DNA of 64,000 nt from Bradyrhizobium erythrophlei (GCA_900129675.1 FSRD01000001.1:1043501-1107500); one strand, 5' to 3'. Positions 47,565 to 55,859 are shown, numbered from the stretch's first letter. A program made the numbers and translations. Notes: generated by a model not told the origin, from the sequence alone.

Positions 47565-48026
47565 ATGACCCCTCTACCAATCAATGTATCTGACATGCGA
47601 GTTTGGGCCTTGGGCCTTGCAAGTCTCGACGGCTATGGAAGCGGTCGCACGAGCGACGAACTTAATTCAACAGGCGGCCTCTACGGACACATTCCAATTT
47701 TGCAAAGCAATTTGCTCATTATGCTTGGCGCGATTGGTGTAACCACAGGATCGTCGGGCAACGCTTGGGATCGCATTCCTGAATTCTCCAAGTTCTCGAT
47801 CAATTTAGACACATGGCGATTTTCGCTTTCTCTATTCCGACGCGGTTGGGCAACCCGCATTGGGTTTGTGTTCGGTGAGGGCCGAGACGCGCTTTGGATT
47901 GACGGTGTAACGTGGTTTTCGGCCTCTGACATACCGGCCATTTTTCAATCACTCGAATTGGCTATCAAAAGGGGAGAGCCGCTACCTCCCCTCGACGAAA
48001 AATTGCGCAACGCAACGATCCGGTAG
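47565..48026 (+). CDS. Hypothetical protein
   Basis: A 153-aa protein, MTPLPINVSDMRVWALGLAS, with natural mixed composition (FSINLDTWRFSLSLFRRGWA, DALWIDGVTWFSASDIPAIF) and lower GC than the chromosome. I recognise no family and see no signal peptide. It starts 22 bp after the SRAP remnant. Confidence 0.5.
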   Translation: MTPLPINVSDMRVWALGLASLDGYGSGRTSDELNSTGGLYGHIPILQSNLLIMLGAIGVTTGSSGNAWDRIPEFSKFSINLDTWRFSLSLFRRGWATRIGFVFGEGRDALWIDGVTWFSASDIPAIFQSLELAIKRGEPLPPLDEKLRNATIR

Positions 48027-48112
48027 AGAGGCGGCACCGACCAGCATTCCGGCCCTGATGCTACCATGTTTGGCGCGGTTGAACCGCCCGGCCACTGCTC
48101 TATCCTCCGGCC

Positions 48113-48302
48113 ATGGTCCCTCAGCGGCGTCCCTCCGGCTTCATCGAACCGTGCCTGCCGTCGAAGGTGGCGCGGCCACCGTCCGGCCCGCTCTGGGTTC
48201 ACGAAATCAAGCAAGACGGGCTACCGGCTGATGGTGTGCCGGGATGGCGGGCGCGTCCGCTACTTCACACGCGGCGGCCATGAACTCAGGAGAAACAAGT
48301 AA
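48113..48302 (+). pseudogene. ATP-dependent DNA ligase remnant with frameshift
   Basis: From ATG 48113 the frame reads RRPSGFIEPCLPSKVARPPS, then VHEIKQDG, the ligase motif I with the nucleophilic Lys. One extra base near 48221 shifts the frame, and YRLMVCRDGGRVRYFTRGGH follows, then stops at 48302. Only the first ~60 residues of a several-hundred-residue ligase remain, so it is a fragment. Confidence 0.65.
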
Positions 48303-48346
48303 TCAGACCCGATCTAAAAGAGGCTCAGAGCACCACAGGAGCCGAT

Positions 48347-48574
48347 ATGAGCGATACCAAGCAGTACACCTTTCCATGTTGCCACTGCGGCCACGAAATC
48401 AGCCAGCAGATATCCAAGCTGAAGGCGGGTGACGAGATATGGTGCAATGGCCCCTGTGGCAGGAAACTCGAATACGTTCCAGCAGATGCCCTCATGGAAA
48501 TCGGTCGGGCAAGGCGGGGTTTGCTCGCTGTGAGGGGCTTGTTTCTAGTCCAACGCTTAACGGCACTGCACTAA
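48347..48574 (+). CDS. Small zinc-finger-like protein
   Basis: A 75-aa protein, MSDTKQYTFPCCHCGHEISQ, with CCHC...CNGPC cysteine pairs that could bind one zinc ion. The C-terminal 20 residues lack order and may be a readthrough extension. GGAGCCGAT lies before the ATG. Function is unknown. Confidence 0.5.
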   Translation: MSDTKQYTFPCCHCGHEISQQISKLKAGDEIWCNGPCGRKLEYVPADALMEIGRARRGLLAVRGLFLVQRLTALH

Positions 48575-48796
48575 CGGCCACCCCCTCGAATGGTCTTTAC
48601 CGCAGCGGCGTCAACGACTTGAGGAAGTGTCCTATAACGCCCTGTCTCCTCGATCATCGGAGGCGGGCCGGGATGGGAGCACCCCCATCCCGGTCCTGGC
48701 GCGACGGGCACCGGAACGTTGGCCCCGTCGCGGTCGGTGTTGGGCGGCACACACCCGCGCCAGCGAGGCGGTGCCGCCCTGGCAGCACGATCGGTG

Positions 48797-49951
48797 TCAT
48801 CGCCGCCACGGCCAACTGAACCCTGGCGATGTCGCGGGCAATTCGGTCGCGCGCGCTGTGGTGATCAACTTCAGACCCAAGATCGAGCACGGTGAGCAGT
48901 CGGCTCTGTGTTCGCAAGGCAAGCCTTCGCTCTGCGCCTGCCAAACGAAAAAACTTTCCTGAAACTCGACCGCAAGCAGGTCGCCCATCACCTCGGCCTC
49001 GGCCTTTTGTCGCGCTTCATGCGACAATGCGCTCTTGTCGTCGCTCTCGCTGGCGATCTCGCGGTCAAGTGCGGCGATCAGTGCGTCTTTGTGCAGCCAT
49101 GCGACCAATGCGACCGCGTCGGCTGTTTCGGTGAACGCCAGTGACCGCCGCTCCGCGTGAACCTCCGACTGCACGCGCTGCGTCTGAAACTCGATCTTGC
49201 CGTCAAGCTCGATCAGCGCTGACACCGATGGCGCACCTTGCATCGCCAGTGCCTCGATCTGCGCTCGCATCTGCGCCTTGCCGTAGCTCGACGGGAACGG
49301 CGCGCTCTCGATGCGATGCAGATCGGCCCGTAGTTCGCGAGCGCGTCGGCGCAAGCGCTCGACGGCATCAATGAAGCTCTCGTTCTTGAGCAACCTCGGC
49401 GGTTCGATCTCGACCGCTTCGAGCGTGGTGTTGGCGGGTCGGCCAGTTTTCAACCAGTCCTCGCAGGCAGTCTTCGCTTGCGATGCCTCGCGCCATGCCG
49501 CCGTGCGCACCTCCTGCAACTCCTTCAGGCGTCGCAGGTCATCCGTGGCCTTCGTGAGAGCCTGTTGCGCGACGATGACGCGCCGGTCGGTCTCAGGCAG
49601 ATTGAACCCGCCATTCTGCGGATGGTCGGTGAGCCGCTTCAGCGTGTTCGCGGCTTCGATCTTCGCCGCGCTCGCTTGCCGGACTGTCTCGCCCTCGGGG
49701 ATGACAGCGTGTAGGTCGGCGGAGCGCTGCCGCAATGCTCTGAGCTTGTCGGCTGCGGCGGGCGGCAAAAGCTCGACCGGGTCAAACGCTGGTTGGACGT
49801 GAAAGTCACCGGCAAGCGGCGTCGGCGCGACGGTTGTCGCCAGGGGTGCCGGTTCAAAGCTTGTTGCTGCCGGTCCGGTGTTCGCGTCCAGCCTCGGCAA
49901 CATCTGCTCGACAACGTGTCGCCGCCAATCTCGATCCGGCTGTTTGGCCAT
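48797..49951 (-). CDS. Coiled-coil protein of the element
   Basis: A 384-aa protein, MAKQPDRDWRRHVVEQMLPR, with GGAGGAGACCC before the ATG. Residues about 75-180 and 190-330 are heptad-rich helices (KLRALRQRSADLHAVIPEGE, LTKATDDLRRLKELQEVRTA, IDAVERLRRRARELRADLHR). It ends with two Cys (PCEHRADCSPC). No enzyme motif is seen. It is last of the minus-strand block from the integrase. A structural or DNA-handling role is possible but unproven. Confidence 0.65.
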   Translation of the reverse strand: MAKQPDRDWRRHVVEQMLPRLDANTGPAATSFEPAPLATTVAPTPLAGDFHVQPAFDPVELLPPAAADKLRALRQRSADLHAVIPEGETVRQASAAKIEAANTLKRLTDHPQNGGFNLPETDRRVIVAQQALTKATDDLRRLKELQEVRTAAWREASQAKTACEDWLKTGRPANTTLEAVEIEPPRLLKNESFIDAVERLRRRARELRADLHRIESAPFPSSYGKAQMRAQIEALAMQGAPSVSALIELDGKIEFQTQRVQSEVHAERRSLAFTETADAVALVAWLHKDALIAALDREIASESDDKSALSHEARQKAEAEVMGDLLAVEFQESFFVWQAQSEGLPCEHRADCSPCSILGLKLITTARATELPATSPGFSWPWRR

Positions 49952-50002
49952 GGGTCTCCTCCATTCGTCGCTATGATGATCGAGCGGATCACGTCCCGTG
50001 GA

Positions 50003-50332
50003 TCACGAATACCCCAGTGCGCGGCGGATCGTCATTTCGGACGGCACTCGGTCGCGCACGCGGAGCAGCAGATACAGTTGCTCCCTCAGCGTGCCCCGAT
50101 ATTGGATCGGGCAGGTGTCCTTGCGGTCGCGACGAAATCTCCCGCCGCGATATGTTGACAGTGCGATGTGCAGTCGCCGAGCGATCTCACGATCAGTGCA
50201 GCCGGGAAAGAACCGCGCCGCCTCGCGCAAATACCTGTCGCGCTCGTCCAGCAGCAGCATCGTCTGCGGCGTGCGGTGACCGGCCCCGATCGGCAGCGCG
50301 TCTGCAAATACCGATGGTCGATGCGGCCTCAT
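50003..50332 (-). CDS. Small HTH-like hypothetical protein
   Basis: The start at 50332 overlaps the upstream stop (ATGA), giving 109 aa. The segment FFPGCTDREIARRLHIALST resembles a helix-turn-helix, followed by a basic stretch YRGGRFRRDRKDTC. It is translationally coupled in the element's minus-strand block. Family not recognised. Confidence 0.55.
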   Translation of the reverse strand: MRPHRPSVFADALPIGAGHRTPQTMLLLDERDRYLREAARFFPGCTDREIARRLHIALSTYRGGRFRRDRKDTCPIQYRGTLREQLYLLLRVRDRVPSEMTIRRALGYS

Positions 50333-50637
50333 GTCTGCCGCCATGCCGACGACAACGCGATGAGACAGGACTTCCCGTTCCTGCTGATGATGATGATGAA
50401 GCCAGCCGCCTCCAGTTGGTTGAGGGCGGCAACCAGGGCCCGTTTGCGCAGGCCGCTGGCGGCACAGGCGGCGTCGAGGTCAATTGTCGCGAGCATGCCG
50501 CCCTGGTCTGCGATATCGACCTCGATGAGCAGCAACAGCGACCGCGTTGATGCAGGCAGGGCGCGATAGGCGGCAGACTGCGCCATCTCCGGCGACGGCG
50601 GCGGTGGTGCGAGCATGTTCGCGCGGTGCCTCATCAC
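50329..50637 (-). CDS. Small winged-helix-like protein
   Basis: A 102-aa protein. LPASTRSLLLLIEVDIADQG then DLDAACAASGLRKRALVAAL and LEAAGFIIIISRNGKSCLIA look like a winged helix: recognition helix followed by a beta wing. It overlaps both neighbours by four bases (tcat at 50329 and 50634), so it is part of a tightly coupled set. Confidence 0.6.
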   Translation of the reverse strand: MMRHRANMLAPPPPSPEMAQSAAYRALPASTRSLLLLIEVDIADQGGMLATIDLDAACAASGLRKRALVAALNQLEAAGFIIIISRNGKSCLIALSSAWRQT

Positions 50638-50999
50638 GGCGCGTCCAAAAACTTGCCGCGCGGAGCAAGCTGCCTGAGAACACGGGTGGCGATGTTATCG
50701 ACCTCGCCCCACGACAGCGTCTCATGGCATTCCGCACAGAAGGCGCTGGTCGCGACGATGTCGGGCACGCTGACCGGGACCGAGAGCAGGAAGGCACCGA
50801 CCCGCGCGTCGGCATCAAGGAACGAGACCTTGCACGCGATGCAGATTGGCTTCCTGTCAACGATGTTGCCGCGCCAGTGCAAGACGGCGTTGTGCAGCGT
50901 CGCGTGATCGTCGAGCTTCACGTCGGCGGCGATCAGGTGCGTCATCAGATCGCTGTGCCGAATTGATCGCACAGAGGTGCGGCGTTCGTGTCTGTTCAT
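50634..50999 (-). CDS. Zinc-binding-like hypothetical protein
   Basis: A 121-aa protein with CIACKVSFLDADARVGAFLL and FCAECHETLSW, two CxxC pairs that could bind zinc. It is three bases after the upstream stop and overlaps the downstream start by four bases. Function is unknown. Confidence 0.6.
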   Translation of the reverse strand: MNRHERRTSVRSIRHSDLMTHLIAADVKLDDHATLHNAVLHWRGNIVDRKPICIACKVSFLDADARVGAFLLSVPVSVPDIVATSAFCAECHETLSWGEVDNIATRVLRQLAPRGKFLDAP

Positions 51000-51002
51000 G
51001 CG

Positions 51003-51272
51003 TTACCCCATGTCCCTAAGTTGCCGCCGCTCGCTCTCGGTCAGGTTCCTCGCCACCTCGCGCGCCCATTCGGCCTCGAATTCGTCGCGTTCCGCTTCGA
51101 TGAAATCGTCGCGTTGGTCGGGCGGTATCTCGGGAAAGCGCTCGGCGATGGCGTGATCCAGTGCGAGAAACAGGTCGATATCCTCGGCCTGCAGCCGTCG
51201 CGTAGTGTCTCTGATGAAGCGCACCACCTCGGCGATGTCGAACTTGGTGCTGAACTTGCTGTTTGTCGTCAT
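51003..51272 (-). CDS. Small acidic helical protein
   Basis: An 89-aa protein, MTTNSKFSTKFDIAEVVRFI, helical and acidic (RDDFIEAERDEFEAEWAREV). GAGAGAGGAGCGAGAAGC precedes the ATG. Family not recognised; part of the coupled minus-strand block. Confidence 0.55.
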   Translation of the reverse strand: MTTNSKFSTKFDIAEVVRFIRDTTRRLQAEDIDLFLALDHAIAERFPEIPPDQRDDFIEAERDEFEAEWAREVARNLTESERRQLRDMG

Positions 51273-51293
51273 GCTTCTCGCTCCTCTCTCTGG

Positions 51294-51527
51294 TCATCGG
51301 CTCGCGTCGCTGCCTCCGTTAAAAAGGCGAGCGGCATTTCGCGCCTTCAACGTCATCTGTTGATCAAATCGACGTACAAGCCGCCTCGCAGTTGTTTCGT
51401 CGATGCTGAATTTGACCGTGACGGCACGGGCCAAGTCGTTCAGGTCGAAAGAGTTGTTCGGTTGCTTGATCGACGCGATCAGCGCAACCCAATCGGACTT
51501 GGTGATATCGGTATGTTGCATGGTCAT
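51294..51527 (-). CDS. Small hypothetical protein
   Basis: The start MTMQHTDITKSDWVALIASI at 51527 (or ATG 51521) follows GGAGCGAGAGACC, giving 77 aa. Helical segments FDLNDLARAVTVKFSIDETT and ARRLVRRFDQQ suggest a small DNA-associated protein. Not assigned to a family. Confidence 0.5.
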   Translation of the reverse strand: MTMQHTDITKSDWVALIASIKQPNNSFDLNDLARAVTVKFSIDETTARRLVRRFDQQMTLKARNAARLFNGGSDASR

Positions 51528-51588
51528 GGTCTCTCGCTCCTCTGGTCTGGTTGCCGGGATGCCGTCCCGGCGCGGTCGAAAAGCCCTT

Positions 51589-52497
51589 TCATTGCCTGCC
51601 GGTCCTGCGCGCCTGAGCGCGCTCGATGTGCCTGAGTGCTTCGGAGAGTAAGGGTGGGTCCGCGCCGCTCTCGAAAAGCAGCTCCTCGACGGCGTCGCAG
51701 ACGACGTTCGTGTCACCCCGAGCCGCAACCAGAGCGGCAACGAACGCCTGAAAGGCAATGCCTTCATCGTCGGTGCGGTCGGTCGGCCACGCATACCTCA
51801 CGTCGGCGAACGCCGCCTGCGCGCCGTCCGGGGCAGCACCTATTGGCGTCGCGTTCGGTGGTGATGGTTGATCTCGATCCTGATCGTCGTCGTCGAGCAG
51901 CTCTCTCGGAGCGCGTTCAAGCGCGCGCTCCGGAGGTGTCAGCGGCTCGGGAACTGGCTCGGCATCGATGGTGCCGTTGGTGATGCTCTCTCTATCAACA
52001 CGAACGGTGCGCGGGTCGTCTTCGACCCGCTCTTCAGGTTCACAGGTTCTCAGGTTCTTTAGGGGTGACACACTGTCTGTCACCTGAACCCCCCTGTTTC
52101 TGTCACCTGAACCCCCGTTTTCTGTCACCTGAACCGACACCTTCTCAGGTGACAACATGTTGTCACCTGATCGGGTGACAATAGTTGTCACCTGAGCGCT
52201 GGGTATGAGCAGGGTGAATTGGTTCTTGCGGGTGTTGTCGCCGCCGGTTCGATCAACCGCAATCCACCCGCCAGCCTCAAGCTCAGCGATGGCCCGGAAC
52301 ACCGAGCGCTCCGAAACCGCCATGTCTTCTGCGAGCGTTCGATAGCCGGGGTCGCATTGACCTGTTTTGCAGTTGAAGGATACGCAAAGCCGGAGGGTGA
52401 GCCGGATTGCCATTGCTGAAAGGTCGGAGGCGGCGGCCAACGCGCACATCCATTGGTCGCGGCCCTTGTGCCCGGAAATCGGCTGCGAGATGCTCAT
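51589..52497 (-). CDS. Winged-helix protein, candidate replication initiator or regulator
   Basis: The start MSISQPISGHKGRDQWMCAL at 52497 follows GGAGG, giving 302 aa. Residues about 20-95 form a winged helix: CDPGYRTLAEDMAVSERSVF, RAIAELEAGGWIAVDRTGGD (HTH_36-like, also seen in RepA/O-type proteins). Residues 101-145 are a Ser/Val/Gln-rich linker encoded by the TGTCACCTGA cluster. A long acidic, Pro-rich stretch (about 160-230) follows, then a C-terminal helical domain (EGIAFQAFVAALVAARGDTN). The layout of N-terminal wHTH, repeats in the gene and a separate C-terminal domain recalls lambda O. Replication is inferred, not shown. Confidence 0.65.
   Translation of the reverse strand: MSISQPISGHKGRDQWMCALAAASDLSAMAIRLTLRLCVSFNCKTGQCDPGYRTLAEDMAVSERSVFRAIAELEAGGWIAVDRTGGDNTRKNQFTLLIPSAQVTTIVTRSGDNMLSPEKVSVQVTENGGSGDRNRGVQVTDSVSPLKNLRTCEPEERVEDDPRTVRVDRESITNGTIDAEPVPEPLTPPERALERAPRELLDDDDQDRDQPSPPNATPIGAAPDGAQAAFADVRYAWPTDRTDDEGIAFQAFVAALVAARGDTNVVCDAVEELLFESGADPPLLSEALRHIERAQARRTGRQ
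52061..52195. promoter_or_regulatory. Cluster of TGTCACCTGA sites: candidate origin iterons or operator
   Basis: Exact TGTCACCTGA occurs at 52078, 52101, 52123, 52161 and 52186. The reverse form is exact at 52145, has one mismatch at 52171 and is weak at 52061. The starts at 52078, 52101, 52123 and 52145 are 22-23 bp apart, about two helical turns. 52145-52170 is a perfect 26-bp palindrome centred on ACATGT, and 52171-52195 is a near-palindrome. The cluster lies inside the winged-helix gene. Confidence 0.8.
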
Positions 52498-52593
52498 GAT
52501 GCGACCTCCGTCCGTGCGTGGATAGGACACGGGCGCGAGCGATGCGGCTTAAGCCAGTCGTGCAGGTTCAGATGAGCAACGTCCCTCACGGCA

Positions 52594-53337
52594 TCACCGA
52601 GCCGCGCGCAAATCGATCTTCGGCGCGCACCCTGCGCCCAAGCCCTGATCCACCTTGTCCATGGCGTCGATCCGCTGGCGCACACGCTGCACGAACATTT
52701 TCACGTTGCCGTTTCGCTCGGCACGGGTTGCAGCGATGTCGAAGATCGCGTCAATGATCGGCTGCATCGGCGAGACGCCGATGGCGGTTGCAACAGCCGC
52801 ATCAATCTGATCGCGCAGCTTGTGAACAGCTTGCTCCGCCGTGAGGGGCGTTTCGGCACGTGACCTCAACGCTGGGGGGTGCTTCTTGATCGCCGATTTC
52901 CGGGTCGGCTGCCGATCAGCAGGCGCATGTTTCTTGCGTTCCTCGTCGATCTGGTTCCTGACATCCTTGACCGACAGCCGTTCGCCATTCTGGGCGCAAG
53001 CGAACACGGCAGCGCGGGCTTCGACGGGCGTGCTGGGTGCCGCGAGCAGGTAGAGACCGCTGACGGGTAGGTTCAAATCCGAAATGTTTTCGAATTTGGT
53101 TTGCGCGCCGAGCTTGTGGACGTTGAGGAAGTTCTCGGCTGTTTTATCGGTCCACCCGAATTCCCGCTCCAGCCATGGCAACCAGTTGCCGTGACCGGCG
53201 ATCTGCTTGGCTTCCGTCAGCAGCCGCCCAATCTCGATGATGTCGCTGATCGCGCGCTTGCCGAGCGCGCGGATGGCCTGGGCATTCTGCGCGAGGATCG
53301 TTTCGCGGGTGGGTTCGCCGAGTTTGATATTCGTCAT
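52594..53337 (-). CDS. DUF3102 domain protein
   Basis: The start MTNIKLGEPTRETILAQNAQ at 53337 follows CAGGGAGGCC, giving 247 aa. Residues 10-85 match DUF3102 (KRAISDIIEIGRLLTEAKQI, HGNWLPWLEREFGWTDKTAE), a domain of phages, plasmids and integrative elements, possibly ParB/KorB-like. The C-terminal half is helical and basic (DAAVATAIGVSPMQPIIDAI). Upstream, CATATGAG occurs at 53394 and 53419, a possible operator pair. Confidence 0.75.
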   Translation of the reverse strand: MTNIKLGEPTRETILAQNAQAIRALGKRAISDIIEIGRLLTEAKQIAGHGNWLPWLEREFGWTDKTAENFLNVHKLGAQTKFENISDLNLPVSGLYLLAAPSTPVEARAAVFACAQNGERLSVKDVRNQIDEERKKHAPADRQPTRKSAIKKHPPALRSRAETPLTAEQAVHKLRDQIDAAVATAIGVSPMQPIIDAIFDIAATRAERNGNVKMFVQRVRQRIDAMDKVDQGLGAGCAPKIDLRAAR

Positions 53338-53458
53338 GTTGGCCTCCCTGGAAGGGTTGGAGGCCGGGACTTGCGGCAAATCGCGCGCTGGTCCATATGA
53401 GGGCGGTTCGAGTGCCATCATATGAGCCGGTGCGCTGTGCTTGCAGCGCCCGGCTTTT

Positions 53459-53752
53459 CTATGTGGCTTCGGCTGCGCTGGCGGCTTCACGCGCAGCGCG
53501 CCAGCGAGCGGCGGCTTCCTTCGACACCAGCACGCGCGACCCGATGCTGAACGTCGCAGGCGCGAGGCCCTGCTGCGCTATCCGGTAGTACGTTGGAAGG
53601 CTGATGCCGTGCCTTCGGCAAAACGTCGCGAGCGAGAAGGCGTCGGCCTCGTCGGTGATCGCTTCGGCGAGCGCCGCAGCAAGCGAGACGCTGAGCTTCG
53701 CAATCTCTTCTATGGTGTATCGGTGAGCAGCTTCTTCGTGGCGGGCTGACAT
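53459..53752 (-). CDS. AlpA/excisionase-like DNA-binding protein
   Basis: The start MSARHEEAAHRYTIEEIAKL at 53752 gives 97 aa. SLATFCRRHGISLPTYYRIA followed by QGLAPATFSIGSRVLVSKEA is the MerR-like winged HTH of AlpA and excisionase proteins. Next to an integrase such proteins control excision or element induction. The upstream gap holds a tandem 11-bp repeat (53815-53836). Confidence 0.75.
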   Translation of the reverse strand: MSARHEEAAHRYTIEEIAKLSVSLAAALAEAITDEADAFSLATFCRRHGISLPTYYRIAQQGLAPATFSIGSRVLVSKEAAARWRAAREAASAAEAT

Positions 53753-53814
53753 CGGTGGGTCCCTCCGTTCAAAAAAAACGAGGGCAACTACATACAGCAC
53801 CGAACCGGGGTGAG

Positions 53815-53836
53815 TTCAGGGGCAATTCAGGGGCAA
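53815..53836. promoter_or_regulatory. Tandem 11-bp repeat upstream of the AlpA-like gene
   Basis: TTCAGGGGCAA occurs twice in direct tandem at 53815-53825 and 53826-53836, one helical turn apart, 63 bp upstream of the AlpA-like start. It is a likely operator or Xis-type binding site; this is inference from spacing. Confidence 0.5.
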
Positions 53837-53845
53837 TTCCACAAC

Positions 53846-54493
53846 TCAGCGGCGAACATCCCGCAATAGATCAACGATCTTCGCCCGCAAGTCCTTGTTA
53901 TCTTTAGGTGCCCACTCCAAAAGATTTTGTGCGTCAATGACCAGCGCATCGACGTTTTGCAGCCGCTTCAGATCGTCGGCGGCAACCGCGATCAACCATC
54001 GCGCAAGTAGCTTCGGCCAATCTTTGTATGGCTTCGGTCCCGGCTTGGCCCGCGGCGGCGGCGTGTCGCTGGCGTCGTCATGATCGACCGGTGCGCTGCC
54101 TGCGGGCGGTGGCAAGAGGAGGTCGAAGTGCGGTTGCGAGACATAGAACCAGCCGCGAACCGTTAGCACGGCGCTTTGTCCGGGCTGAACGCGCTCCACG
54201 ACGCGCAAGCCGTCCGTTCCGAACCACAGCATCATGAGGCGATCCGGCGTCCACATCGCGGGCTCGACCAGCGTGCGCTCTCCGGTGACTGATCGCTTCA
54301 TGCATGGCAGGTCGTGCGCCAGCGCCTTCGTCAGTTCGATCACGGCGAGTTCGTTGTCTTGGGTTCGCTCGGCCCATCGCTGGTGCGCGGCCTTCATCGG
54401 CAGCCAGTTCGCATCATCATCGAGCGGCGGCTGAGCAGCCATCTTTTCGACGGCGGCGTCGGGTGTATGATCGGCTTTAGCCTTGCGTGCCAT
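53846..54493 (-). CDS. Hypothetical element protein
   Basis: A 215-aa protein. N-terminus ANWLPMKAAHQRWAERTQDN and LVEPAMWTPDRLMMLWFG are followed by a Pro-rich linker (TPPPRAKPGPKPYKDWPKLL), then a C-terminal helical region DDLKRLQNVDALVIDAQNLL. I recall similar C-termini in rhizobial island proteins, but no function. It lies between integrase and AlpA-like gene. Confidence 0.6.
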   Translation of the reverse strand: MARKAKADHTPDAAVEKMAAQPPLDDDANWLPMKAAHQRWAERTQDNELAVIELTKALAHDLPCMKRSVTGERTLVEPAMWTPDRLMMLWFGTDGLRVVERVQPGQSAVLTVRGWFYVSQPHFDLLLPPPAGSAPVDHDDASDTPPPRAKPGPKPYKDWPKLLARWLIAVAADDLKRLQNVDALVIDAQNLLEWAPKDNKDLRAKIVDLLRDVRR

Positions 54494-54560
54494 GGCTGCG
54501 ATCCATTGGCTTGCGGGTCAGTCCGGGTCGGTGGCGCTCAAACGCCCCGGCCCGGTCGCA

Positions 54561-55817
54561 CTATCGCACCAGCGGGACCACGTTGCCAGCCGCAGGCGCG
54601 TCGGCGTCGAACACCGCCCGCCGCATCTGCTCGTCGCCGTGATGGGCGATGTGCTTCGAGTAGGTTTTCTCGATCATCGCAACGCTGGTGTCGAAGCTGG
54701 ACGCGACCAAGCGAACCGGAACGCCAGCCAATAGCGCGCGGGTGATCGCGGTGTGCCTCAAGGCATAGATCGTCGCGCCGTCCGGCAGGTTCGCGGCCTG
54801 AGCGGCAGCGGCGAACGGTCGGCGATGCTCCGCCGAACTCCATCGCTCGCCGTCCGAATTCATCAGCAGCAGCGGCTCGCTTGCATCGCGTCCTGCTGCG
54901 AGCGCCTTCAACCGTTTCGCCAGACTGGGCGCGATGGGTATCGGTTTGCGGGTGCGCGTCTTGCGGTTCTTGCCCTTCAGCGAACTCGGCATCATCAGCT
55001 TCGGTTCTTTGCCAGCGTGCAGGTCGCCGACATCGAGCAGGGCGATCTGGCCGCTTCGCGCGCCGGTCGCGGCATGGACTTCGACGTACACGCCGAACCT
55101 CTCGGCATCGATGCCGTAGGGCGCGGTGATGGCCTCGTCATAGGCGGCGCTGACGACATCGCGGCGCTGATCGTCGCTCAGCACGATGTTGCTTCCGGTG
55201 TCGTCGTCCTCGGGGATCGCGGCAAGGCCGGTCGTCCACGCCTTGGCGTTGGTGATCCGGTCGTCGTGCGAGGCGGCGAGATTGAGCGCGGCCTTCAGCG
55301 CCTTGCACATCCGGTTGATGGTGCTGGCCTTCACGCCATCGATGAGCAGCGCATTGCGCCAGTGGCGAAACTCCTTCACGGTCAGCATGCTGACCGGCTT
55401 GCTCAAAAGCGATGCCGTCAGATGGTGGCGCGGGTGGGTCGCGTTGCCAGCGTTTGCGCCACGCACGGCAAGGTCGGTCGCATAGTCGGTCAAGGCTTCA
55501 TCGACGGTCGAAGGCCGTCCCGCGTCGGCGTCGGTGCCGCGCGCCAGGGCCTTCGCCCGGTCGCAGGCTTCCCAGAACGTCAAGATGTGCGAGCCGTCGC
55601 TGTCCTCGTGATCGTCGGCGAAGGCGTCGAGGCTCTTGATCCAGTTGCCGCCCTTGCCATCGGCGCAACGGACGTTCCACGATCCGGCACCGGCAAGACG
55701 GCGGTAGCCCAGCGCGATGCCGCTCGCGACGGTGACGAAGTACGGCTTGCGCTGCGGTGCCAACTTTAAGCGTTGGGTTCTGGTTTCGAGTATGCTGGAG
55801 CGGATGCGGCGGGCCAT
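54561..55817 (-). CDS. Tyrosine recombinase / integrase of the element
   Basis: A 418-aa integrase. N-terminal arm-binding part (residues 1-100), SAM-like core-binding domain (about 105-195) and catalytic domain. Box I has Arg254 (TGARSGQIALLDVGD). Lys281 is a candidate for the beta-hairpin lysine. Box II reads YALRHTAIT with Arg354 and Tyr at the usual first His. Box III lacks the usual LGH/W (SSFDTSVAM). The nucleophile is Tyr386 (EKTYSKHI). The gene begins 160 bp from attR and reads inward, the normal layout for an element integrase. The variant boxes suggest a rhizobial subgroup. Confidence 0.88.
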   Translation of the reverse strand: MARRIRSSILETRTQRLKLAPQRKPYFVTVASGIALGYRRLAGAGSWNVRCADGKGGNWIKSLDAFADDHEDSDGSHILTFWEACDRAKALARGTDADAGRPSTVDEALTDYATDLAVRGANAGNATHPRHHLTASLLSKPVSMLTVKEFRHWRNALLIDGVKASTINRMCKALKAALNLAASHDDRITNAKAWTTGLAAIPEDDDTGSNIVLSDDQRRDVVSAAYDEAITAPYGIDAERFGVYVEVHAATGARSGQIALLDVGDLHAGKEPKLMMPSSLKGKNRKTRTRKPIPIAPSLAKRLKALAAGRDASEPLLLMNSDGERWSSAEHRRPFAAAAQAANLPDGATIYALRHTAITRALLAGVPVRLVASSFDTSVAMIEKTYSKHIAHHGDEQMRRAVFDADAPAAGNVVPLVR

Positions 55818-55840
55818 TTTTGGTCAGGGTCCTGTTGCTG

Positions 55841-55859
55841 TGTCCCGGGAGTGTCCCGG
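55841..55859 (+). promoter_or_regulatory. Candidate arm-type integrase sites, right end
   Basis: TGTCCCGG occurs at 55841-55848 and 55852-55859, 11 bp apart, matching the pair at 41692-41710 in sequence, spacing and orientation. It lies between the integrase start and attR. Confidence 0.6.

Noticed and set aside
48654..48944. Small minus-strand frame overlapping the end of the coiled-coil gene
   Set aside because: Overlaps a better supported gene and lacks RBS and family.
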